Source of the DNA: an uncultured Metabacillus sp.
GTDB lineage: Bacteria; Bacillota; Bacilli; Bacillales; Bacillaceae
Assembly: GCF_947503125.1 (NCBI RefSeq)
Contig: NZ_CANNCR010000001.1
Coordinates: 248,001 to 312,000 of the forward strand
Direction of reading: 5' to 3'
DNA: 64,000 bases
The translations under genes and the position numbers were made by a program. The notes below the pieces were generated by a model. The model saw only the letters and a program-made list of their open reading frames with translations, had not been told where the DNA came from and did no database searches. Each line of letters opens with the position of its first letter. Position 1 is the stretch's first letter. This document shows positions 57,854-64,000 of this stretch, one piece after another.

Positions 57854-58123
57854 ATGAACAATCGCAAAATTCCTTTACGTAAATGTGTTGTAACAGGGGA
57901 AATGAAAGCAAAAAAAGAATTAATCCGTGTTGTTCGCTCTAAAGAAGGCGATGTTTCTATCGACCTGACCGGCAAAAAAAATGGACGCGGTGCATATATC
58001 ACACTCGATAAGGAGTGTATTCTCCAAGCAAAAAAGAAAAACACACTTGCTAATCATTTAAAGGCAAATATTGAAGATTCAGTTTACGAAGAGCTTCTTC
58101 AATTGGCGGAGAAGGAGAAATAA
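57854..58123 (+). CDS. rnpM: RNA-binding protein RnpM (YlxR)
   Basis: Small YlxR-family protein of 89 residues; in B. subtilis it has been reported to bind the RNase P RNA and dampen its activity. The family signature is [23 protein letters not shown], with [19 protein letters not shown] following. It starts 13 bases after nusA with AAGAGGTGA upstream. The nusA-ylxR-ylxQ-infB order is conserved across Firmicutes. Confidence 0.94.
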   Translation: MNNRKIPLRKCVVTGEMKAKKELIRVVRSKEGDVSIDLTGKKNGRGAYITLDKECILQAKKKNTLANHLKANIEDSVYEELLQLAEKEK

Positions 58124-58131
58124 TCGATAAC

Positions 58132-58437
58132 ATGAAACAGCAGCAACAATGGACGTCCTTATTGGGCTTAGCAAATCGAGCACGAAAAGTTATTTCAGGA
58201 GAGGAACTAGTTGTAAAAGAGGTTCGGCTAAAACGGGCTAAGCTTGTTCTTCTTTCTCAGGATGCATCTGCTAACACAATGAAAAAGGTAACAGATAAAT
58301 GTAAGTTTTATCAGGTCCCCTTTATGATAGTAGAAAATCGCTACCAGTTAGGTCAAGCAATTGGTAAAGAAGCGAGAGTCGTTGTAGCGATAAATGATGC
58401 AGGCTTTGCTGCAAAGTTAAAAACCTTGCTCGATTAA
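58132..58437 (+). CDS. ylxQ: YlxQ, L7Ae-family K-turn RNA-binding protein
   Basis: A 101-residue protein of the ribosomal L7Ae/L30e fold. Visible family blocks are [43 protein letters not shown] and [22 protein letters not shown]7Ae-type proteins bind kink-turns; the physiological partner of YlxQ is not settled. AAGGAG is about 13 bases before ATG 58132, rather far. infB begins 19 bases after the stop. Confidence 0.93.
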   Translation: MKQQQQWTSLLGLANRARKVISGEELVVKEVRLKRAKLVLLSQDASANTMKKVTDKCKFYQVPFMIVENRYQLGQAIGKEARVVVAINDAGFAAKLKTLLD

Positions 58438-58456
58438 TATTCTTGGGGGTGAACGT

Positions 58457-60637
58457 ATGACAAAAATGCGAGTATATGAATATGCAAAACAAACAAATGT
58501 ATCTAGTAAAGACATTATTTCTACGTTAAAAGAGATGAATGTAGAGGTTAACAATCACATGTCAACAATTGAAGATGATGTGATTATTAAGCTTGACAAA
58601 AAATTCAAAACAGCAAATCAAGAGAAAAAAAATAATGAATCAAATCAGAAACTGGGGAAACAAGTGAATAAAACAAAACAAAATAATACAGAAAATGTCA
58701 GATCAAATAATGGAGAAAAACCTGCTAAAAACAAATCACTAAAGCATACTCCAAATCATTCAAATAACAAAAAGCAAAATCAACCAACTAATCAACCTTC
58801 TAACCAATACAAAGGCAAGAAAAATAATAAGAAAAATAAAGGGAATTTCCAACAGCAGGCACAGCCTAAACCTAAAAAGGAACTGCCAAGCAAAATTACA
58901 TTTACAGGCAGTTTGACAGTAGGTGAATTAGCATCAAAGCTTGGTAAAGAACCTTCTGAAATTATTAAAAAGCTGCTTCTCCTAGGCACAATGGCCACAA
59001 TTAATCAGGAGCTTGATAAAGATTCAATTGAATTAATTGCCGGTGAGTATGGTGTCGAAGTAGAGGAAGAAATTGTATTTGAAAAAACAGAATTTGAAAA
59101 ATATGAAGAAAAAGATCGTGAAGAGGATCTTCAGCTTCGACCTGCGGTTGTAACGATCATGGGTCATGTTGACCATGGTAAAACAACACTTCTTGATTCA
59201 ATCAGAAATACAAAAGTAACTGAGGGAGAAGCTGGCGGAATCACTCAGCATATTGGTGCCTATCAAATCGTTGCGAATGATCAAAAAATTACGTTCCTTG
59301 ATACACCAGGACATGCTGCGTTCACAACAATGCGTGCTCGCGGTGCTCAAGTAACAGATATTACGATCCTAGTTGTTGCAGCAGATGACGGAGTAATGCC
59401 GCAAACAATAGAAGCGATAAATCATGCCAAAGCTGCTGAAGTGCCTATTATTGTTGCCGTAAATAAAATTGATAAGCCAACAGCAAATCCTGATCGTGTT
59501 ATGCAGGAATTAACAGAACATGGTCTAGTACCAGAGGCTTGGGGTGGAGATACTATCTTTGTACCTGTCTCTGCACTAACAGGTCAAGGACTTGATGAGC
59601 TTCTAGAAATGATCCTATTGGTGACGGAAGTTGAAGAGCTTAAAGCAAATCCAAACAGACGAGCAACTGGTACAGTAATTGAAGCGCAATTAGATAAAGG
59701 CCGCGGTTCAGTAGCAACACTACTTGTACAAAACGGTACTCTTCGAGTTGGTGACCCAATTGTAGTAGGTAATACCTATGGACGTGTTCGTGCAATGGTA
59801 AATGATATTGGCCGTCGTGTTAAAGAGGCTGCACCATCAACACCTGTTGAAATTACAGGTTTAAATGATGTACCTTTAGCTGGGGATCAATTTATGGTAT
59901 TTGAAGATGAGAAACAAGCACGTCAAGTAGGTGAAGCAAGAGCGCAAAAGCAGCTTGATGCTCAACGAAGTGAAGGCTCAAAACTAAGCCTAGATGACTT
60001 GTTTGAACAAATTAAACAAGGTGAAATTAAAGACATTAATTTAATTGTGAAAGCAGATGTCCAAGGTTCTGTTGAAGCCTTGACTGCAGCTTTACAAAAA
60101 ATTGATGTTGAAGGTGTTCGCGTAAAAATTATCCATACTGGTGTAGGTGCGATAACTGAGTCTGATATTATCCTTGCAGCTGCTTCAAATGCAATTGTCA
60201 TTGGCTTTAATGTCCGCCCTGATAGTGGTGCGAAGAAAACAGCAGACGTTGAAGAAGTTGATATTCGTTTACACCGTATTATCTACAAGGTTATTGAAGA
60301 AATTGAATCGGCAATGAAAGGAATGCTTGACCCTGAATTTGAAGAAAAAGTGATCGGTCAAGTTGAGATTCGCCAAACATTTAAAGTATCTAAAATCGGT
60401 ACAATTGCAGGAGCATACGTAACAGAAGGTAAAATCACCCGTGACAGTGGGATAAGATTAATCCGTGATGGAATAGTCATTTATGAGGGTGAAATTGATA
60501 CATTGAAACGCTTCAAAGACGATGTAAAAGAAGTTGCGCGCAACTATGAATGTGGAATCACAATTAAAAACTTTAATGATATTAAAGAAGGCGATATTAT
60601 TGAAGCATTTGTGATGGAGGAAATCGAACGTAAATGA
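58457..60637 (+). CDS. infB: Translation initiation factor IF-2
   Basis: GTPase that brings initiator tRNA to the 30S subunit. It begins with [20 protein letters not shown], the Bacillus N-terminal domain, followed by a lysine-, asparagine- and glutamine-rich linker (residues about 55-145). The G domain has G1 [15 protein letters not shown]3 [13 protein letters not shown] and G4 [12 protein letters not shown]. Domains II, III and the tRNA-binding IV follow, ending [11 protein letters not shown]. At 726 residues it is slightly longer than B. subtilis (716), because of the linker. ATG 58457 follows GGGGGTGA. Its stop overlaps ylxP. Confidence 0.98.
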   Translation: MTKMRVYEYAKQTNVSSKDIISTLKEMNVEVNNHMSTIEDDVIIKLDKKFKTANQEKKNNESNQKLGKQVNKTKQNNTENVRSNNGEKPAKNKSLKHTPNHSNNKKQNQPTNQPSNQYKGKKNNKKNKGNFQQQAQPKPKKELPSKITFTGSLTVGELASKLGKEPSEIIKKLLLLGTMATINQELDKDSIELIAGEYGVEVEEEIVFEKTEFEKYEEKDREEDLQLRPAVVTIMGHVDHGKTTLLDSIRNTKVTEGEAGGITQHIGAYQIVANDQKITFLDTPGHAAFTTMRARGAQVTDITILVVAADDGVMPQTIEAINHAKAAEVPIIVAVNKIDKPTANPDRVMQELTEHGLVPEAWGGDTIFVPVSALTGQGLDELLEMILLVTEVEELKANPNRRATGTVIEAQLDKGRGSVATLLVQNGTLRVGDPIVVGNTYGRVRAMVNDIGRRVKEAAPSTPVEITGLNDVPLAGDQFMVFEDEKQARQVGEARAQKQLDAQRSEGSKLSLDDLFEQIKQGEIKDINLIVKADVQGSVEALTAALQKIDVEGVRVKIIHTGVGAITESDIILAAASNAIVIGFNVRPDSGAKKTADVEEVDIRLHRIIYKVIEEIESAMKGMLDPEFEEKVIGQVEIRQTFKVSKIGTIAGAYVTEGKITRDSGIRLIRDGIVIYEGEIDTLKRFKDDVKEVARNYECGITIKNFNDIKEGDIIEAFVMEEIERK

Positions 60638-60912
60638 TCGGATATGTAGAGTGTGAATGCATGATTTATGACTCACATTCATTAAAAGATAAAAGATCTG
60701 TCTTACAAAGAGTATTAACAAGAACCAAACAAAAGTATAATGTGTCAATATCAGAAATTGACTTTCAGGATACATGGCAGCATACAAAATTTGGAATTGT
60801 TGCCGTAAGTTCCAATAAGGTTCAAACTGAAAGGGAATTGCAAAGGGTATTGCAATTCATCGATTCCTTTCCTGAAATTGAAAGAACTGTTACTTCGTTT
60901 GAATGGTTTTAA
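60634..60912 (+). CDS. ylxP: YlxP, DUF503 family protein
   Basis: A 92-residue protein of unknown function conserved between infB and rbfA in Firmicutes. It begins [20 protein letters not shown], with [14 protein letters not shown]-type helix and [18 protein letters not shown]. The ATG overlaps the infB stop (ATGA at 60634-60637), so translation is coupled to IF-2. Its neighbours suggest a role in ribosome biogenesis or translation, which is inference. Confidence 0.92.
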   Translation: MIGYVECECMIYDSHSLKDKRSVLQRVLTRTKQKYNVSISEIDFQDTWQHTKFGIVAVSSNKVQTERELQRVLQFIDSFPEIERTVTSFEWF

Positions 60913-60927
60913 TGAAGAGGTGATGAC

Positions 60928-61284
60928 ATGAGCTTAAGAGCAAACCGTGTCGGCGAACAAATGAAAAAAGAATTGGGCGATATTATCGGCCGAAAAATAA
61001 AGGACCCGCGTATTGGCTTTGTGACAGTAACAGATGTAAATGTATCTGGTGATCTCCAAATTGCAAAGGTGTATATCTCTGTATTGGGAGACGAAGAACA
61101 AAGACAAAACACACTAAAAGGGTTAGCAAAGGCAAAAGGCTTTATTCGTTCTGAAATCGGACAGCGCATTCGACTAAGAAAAACGCCTGAAATTCAATTT
61201 GAATTTGATGAATCAATCGATTACGGAAATCGTATTGAGACACTTATTCATGAGTTAAATGTTCAAAATAAAGAGGAGGAATAA
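60928..61284 (+). CDS. rbfA: Ribosome-binding factor A
   Basis: Cold-adaptation and 30S maturation factor that helps process the 5' end of 16S rRNA. It is a single KH-like domain of 118 residues: [20 protein letters not shown] at the start, [20 protein letters not shown] in the middle and [20 protein letters not shown] near the end, all diagnostic. AAGAGGTGATGAC precedes ATG 60928. Confidence 0.97.
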   Translation: MSLRANRVGEQMKKELGDIIGRKIKDPRIGFVTVTDVNVSGDLQIAKVYISVLGDEEQRQNTLKGLAKAKGFIRSEIGQRIRLRKTPEIQFEFDESIDYGNRIETLIHELNVQNKEEE

Positions 61285-61294
61285 CTCCTTTTTT

Positions 61295-61324
61295 AAAGGG
61301 ATAGACACCTTCGTCTATCCCTTT
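61295..61324 (+). terminator. Strong hairpin between rbfA and truB
   Basis: AAAGGGATAGAC (61295-61306) pairs with GTCTATCCCTTT (61313-61324), 12 perfect pairs with a 6-base loop. Only CTGT follows the T-rich end, so it may be a partial terminator or processing site rather than a full stop. Confidence 0.6.
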
Positions 61325-61365
61325 CTGTATGTAAAAATGAAAAGATGCCCTAGGAGGTCTTTTAA

Positions 61366-62286
61366 ATGGAAGGTGTGCTATTATTAAATAAACCAGTTGG
61401 CATGACATCCCATGACTGTGTTGCAAAGATGCGCAGGCTTGCTAAAACGAAAAAAGTGGGTCATACGGGTACACTTGACCCGGATGTAACAGGTGTATTG
61501 CCAATTTGTCTGGGAAAAGCAACGAAAATTGTTGAATATTTAACAGCAGCTTCAAAGACATATGAAGCTGAAATAACGATTGGTTATTCTACAACAACGG
61601 AAGATGCTTCAGGTGAAGAAGTTGTAAGAAAACCTGTAAATCCACCTATTTTAAAAGAAGAGATTGAACGGGTTTTAAATGCGATGGTTGGTACGATCGA
61701 GCAAATACCACCGATGTATTCTGCTGTAAAAGTGAACGGAAAAAAGCTCTATGAGTATGCTCGAGCGGGTATTGAGGTGGAAAGACCAGCACGAAAGATT
61801 ACAATTACTGAACTAGTGCTTATAAGTGGCATTACGAACGATGCCGGTTTAACTAAATTCAAGTTCCGTGTCACTTGTTCAAAAGGTACATACGTTCGGA
61901 CGTTGGCTGTCATGATCGGCGAAAGACTTGGATATCCGGCGCATATGTCACATCTTATTCGTACGAAATCCGGGCAATTTGATTTGTCCAATTGTTTAAC
62001 CTTTGAGCAAATCGAAGCTGCAATCGAAAAAGGTACACTTCAACGTGAATTATTGACAATTGGTCAGGCATTAAAAGATTTGCCGAATCTAGTTATCCAT
62101 GATACGCTAGCAGAGAAAGTTAAAAATGGAGCAGTACTTGAATTGCCTGAAACATTTCAAGACATTAAAGCAGGCTCTCCTATTGCCATTTATGCTGAGG
62201 ATGGCCGCTGTATTGCTATCTATTCTAAGCACCCTGCCAAGGATTATCTAATGAAGCCTGTGAAGGTGCTATATAATGAAACTTAA
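61366..62286 (+). CDS. truB: tRNA pseudouridine(55) synthase TruB
   Basis: Forms pseudouridine 55 in the T loop of tRNA. The N-terminal block is GVLLLNKPVGMTSHDCV, and the catalytic Asp is D38 in GHTGTLDPDVTGVLPICLG. Further motifs are PPMYSAVKVNGKKLYEYAR and CSKGTYVRTLAVMIGERLG. A C-terminal PUA-like region completes the 306 residues. AGGAGG precedes ATG 61366. ribF follows 31 bases after the stop. Confidence 0.98.
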   Translation: MEGVLLLNKPVGMTSHDCVAKMRRLAKTKKVGHTGTLDPDVTGVLPICLGKATKIVEYLTAASKTYEAEITIGYSTTTEDASGEEVVRKPVNPPILKEEIERVLNAMVGTIEQIPPMYSAVKVNGKKLYEYARAGIEVERPARKITITELVLISGITNDAGLTKFKFRVTCSKGTYVRTLAVMIGERLGYPAHMSHLIRTKSGQFDLSNCLTFEQIEAAIEKGTLQRELLTIGQALKDLPNLVIHDTLAEKVKNGAVLELPETFQDIKAGSPIAIYAEDGRCIAIYSKHPAKDYLMKPVKVLYNET

Positions 62287-62317
62287 TATGTTATAAGTGA
62301 GAAAAGGTGAAGTGACC

Positions 62318-63265
62318 GTGAAACTAATAAAACTGTCTCAACCACATCATTTTAACAAAGATGATTTTGATGAAATGGTGCTTGCATTGGGGTATTTTGA
62401 TGGAGTTCATAAAGGACATCAAAAAGTAATCCTAAAAGCAAAAGAGATTGCTGATCGACTTGGGAGGAAAAGTGCAGTCATGACCTTTAATCCCCATCCA
62501 CTTGTTGTCCTGCGAAACCAAAAGGAAATTGATTATATTACACCTCTTGAAGAAAAAATACATTTAATTAGTCAATTAAATGTGGATATTTTATTTGTTG
62601 TAGAATTTACAAAGGAGTTTGCAGCTTTATTGCCACAGCAATTTGTTGATGACTATATTATCAACTTAAATGTTAAGCATGTTGTTGCAGGCTTTGATTT
62701 TACATATGGCCACTTAGGAAAGGGTACGATGGAAACAATGCCATTCCATTCCAGGGAGCAATTTTTGCAAACAACTGTAGAAAAGCAAACTGACCGTGAT
62801 CGTAAAATTAGCTCCTCGCTCATACGGGAGGTTATTAGAAGCGGTGATGTTTCATATGCACATAATCTTCTCGGAAGACCTCATACTGTTACCGGTACAG
62901 TTATTCATGGTGATAAACGGGGGAGAACAATCGGTTTTCCTACAGCAAATATAGATGTCCCTGATATATATTTAATGCCTCCAACAGGTGTTTATGCGGT
63001 TTCTGCTTTAATTAATGGCCAAGAATATAAAGGAATGTGCAATATTGGCTACAAGCCTACGTTTAATAAAGAAAAAGCTGCTAAACCAAGCATAGAAGTG
63101 CATATTTTTGATTTCCAACAGGACATATATGATCAAACTATCTCAATATCATGGTTTAAACGTATAAGAAGTGAACAAAAGTTTAATAATGTTGAGGAGC
63201 TAATCAGTCAAATTGCGAAAGACAAAGCGGCAGTTGAACAATTCTTTGGACAAAAAACCGTTTAG
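62318..63265 (+). CDS. ribF: Bifunctional riboflavin kinase/FMN adenylyltransferase
   Basis: Makes FMN and FAD from riboflavin. The N-terminal adenylyltransferase has LALGYFDGVHKGHQKVI (HxGH-type motif GVHKGH) and AVMTFNPHPL; later comes SSSLIREVIRSGDV. The C-terminal kinase domain has TVIHGDKRGRTIGFPTANI and GVYAVSALINGQEYKGMCNI. I chose GTG 62318 (315 residues, MKLIKLSQPHHF), with AAAGGTGA 7 bases upstream; the in-frame GTG at 62297 lacks a site. Called ribC in B. subtilis. Confidence 0.97.
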   Translation: MKLIKLSQPHHFNKDDFDEMVLALGYFDGVHKGHQKVILKAKEIADRLGRKSAVMTFNPHPLVVLRNQKEIDYITPLEEKIHLISQLNVDILFVVEFTKEFAALLPQQFVDDYIINLNVKHVVAGFDFTYGHLGKGTMETMPFHSREQFLQTTVEKQTDRDRKISSSLIREVIRSGDVSYAHNLLGRPHTVTGTVIHGDKRGRTIGFPTANIDVPDIYLMPPTGVYAVSALINGQEYKGMCNIGYKPTFNKEKAAKPSIEVHIFDFQQDIYDQTISISWFKRIRSEQKFNNVEELISQIAKDKAAVEQFFGQKTV

Positions 63266-63268
63266 TCC

Positions 63269-63297
63269 TTGCAATTTGCTTGGAAAAATAGTATTCT
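63269..63297 (+). promoter_or_regulatory. Candidate promoter for rpsO
   Basis: TTGCAA (63269-63274), 17 bases, TATTCT (63292-63297); four of six consensus bases in each. It begins right after the ribF stop and would start an rpsO leader of about 85 bases. Confidence 0.4.
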
Positions 63298-63310
63298 AAT
63301 GGATGTAACT

Positions 63311-63368
63311 TAAAACCATTGCTTGGCAAATCGATTCACCAACGTTTGCTCGGTAATTGGGGTTTTTT
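63311..63368 (+). promoter_or_regulatory. Folded leader upstream of rpsO, possible S15 autoregulation
   Basis: AAAACC near 63311 can pair with GGTTTT near 63361, and GCAAA with TTTGC further in, giving a long imperfect stem that ends in six Ts, 8 bases before the rpsO site AAGGAGG. S15 is known to control rpsO translation through its leader in several bacteria, including Geobacillus. Whether this fold is an S15 site, an attenuator, or the terminator of the ribF group cannot be decided by eye. Confidence 0.4.
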
Positions 63369-63389
63369 GAAATTAAGGAGGTGAAAAGG

Positions 63390-63659
63390 ATGGCTATCAC
63401 ACAAGAACGTAAAAACGAACTAATTGCTACTTATAGAACACATGAATCTGATACTGGTTCACCAGAGGTTCAAATTGCTATCCTTACTGAGGACATCAAT
63501 AACTTAAATGATCACTTACGTGTTCACAAAAAAGACCACCACTCTCGTCGCGGTCTATTAAAAATGGTAGGTAAACGTCGTAACTTACTAACTTACCTAC
63601 GTAATAAGGACGTAACTCGTTATCGTGAGTTAATCAACAAGCTTGGTTTACGTCGATAA
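63390..63659 (+). CDS. rpsO: 30S ribosomal protein S15
   Basis: Primary-binding small-subunit protein that contacts the central domain of 16S rRNA. The 89 residues include [40 protein letters not shown] and [19 protein letters not shown], diagnostic of S15. I start at ATG 63390, 8 bases after AAGGAGGTGA; the frame is open back to 63357 but that part is the leader. A terminator follows at 63667. Confidence 0.99.
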   Translation: MAITQERKNELIATYRTHESDTGSPEVQIAILTEDINNLNDHLRVHKKDHHSRRGLLKMVGKRRNLLTYLRNKDVTRYRELINKLGLRR

Positions 63660-63666
63660 TACCTTT

Positions 63667-63692
63667 AAAAGCGGGATTTTTCCCGCTTTTTT
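63667..63692 (+). terminator. Terminator after rpsO
   Basis: AAAAGCGGGA (63667-63676) pairs with TCCCGCTTTT (63681-63690) around TTTT, ending in a T run. The following 160 bases before pnp are AT-rich, and I could not pick a single promoter there. Confidence 0.92.
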
Positions 63693-63855
63693 AGTGTATT
63701 TAAATATAAATAGGCAAAAATGATATAAGCTAACAACTAACTTATTACGTTTTTTTACAAACCTATTTACATACAATAACAACATTGATATGTTGAATTT
63801 AAATGGTTCATACTAATACATAATCTTTATTATATGAGAGGGGTTTTTTAACTTT

Positions 63856-64000
63856 ATGGGACAAGATAAGCAATCATTTTCCATAGAATGGGCCGGCAGA
63901 AATTTAACCGTTGAAATTGGACAATTAGCCAAACAAGCAAACGGTTCTGTTCTGGTTCGTTATGGTGATACGGCTGTATTAAGTACAGCAACTGCATCAA
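63856..64000 (+). CDS. pnp: Polyribonucleotide nucleotidyltransferase (PNPase), 3' end outside window
   Basis: Phosphorolytic 3'-5' exoribonuclease involved in mRNA decay. Only the first 48 codons are present: [20 protein letters not shown], then [20 protein letters not shown] and STATAS, matching the start of Bacillus PNPase. ATG 63856 follows GAGAGGGG at some distance. The order rpsO-pnp is conserved in most bacteria. The name is inferred from the N-terminus alone, with strong positional support. Confidence 0.95.
   Translation, partial: MGQDKQSFSIEWAGRNLTVEIGQLAKQANGSVLVRYGDTAVLSTATAS

Overview
The window is a contiguous piece of a low-GC Gram-positive chromosome, almost certainly a motile member of the Bacillaceae (Bacillus in the broad sense). 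Four things point there: the gene order follows the Bacillus subtilis rbgA-to-pnp region nearly gene for gene; CodY and the ClpYQ (HslUV) protease sit directly before a 31-gene fla/che operon; the flagellar system is of the Firmicutes type (FliY, CheC, CheD, SwrB, SwrD, SigD); and ribosome-binding sites are strong AGGAGG types. All supported genes are on the + strand. Genus and species cannot be fixed from the sequence alone. The B. subtilis genes ylqG and ylqH between rnhB and sucC are absent.

Layout. 1-5316: end of rbgA, then rnhB, sucCD and dprA. 5317-6137: a non-coding stretch with three tandem 129-nt repeat units. 6138-13413: topA, trmFO, xerC, hslV, hslU, codY. 13462-41609: the fla/che operon, from flgB through the hook and basal body, C ring, export apparatus (fliZPQR-flhBA), placement GTPases (flhF, flhG), chemotaxis genes (cheB, cheA, cheW, cheC, cheD), sigD and swrB. 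41610-44941: rpsB, tsf, pyrH, frr. 45258-55599: uppS, cdsA, dxr, rseP, proS, polC. 56095-64000: rimP, nusA, rnpM, ylxQ, infB, ylxP, rbfA, truB, ribF, rpsO and the start of pnp.

How the genes work together. The flagellar genes are tightly packed, often overlapping, and form one assembly line: MS ring and rod, export ATPase complex, hook, switch, export gate, signalling and finally the sigma factor for late flagellar genes. CodY, a nutrient-sensing repressor, lies just upstream of the operon. The rest is core growth machinery: translation, RNA maturation, DNA replication, isoprenoid and phospholipid synthesis.

What is unusual. No complete novel protein system was found; the coding content is conserved core genome. 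The unexplained signal is non-coding. Two families of structured intergenic repeats occur here. Family B has three tandem copies before topA, one copy between cheA and cheW whose first bases supply the cheA stop codon, and a partial module nested inside a family A copy. Its two stems keep pairing through compensatory changes between copies. Family A has three copies at 855-1037, 44945-45090 (reverse) and 55839-56080. In addition, cheC carries a single in-frame stop codon in an otherwise intact reading frame, rpsB has a structured leader that could be regulatory, and a three-tier hairpin lies between proS and polC.
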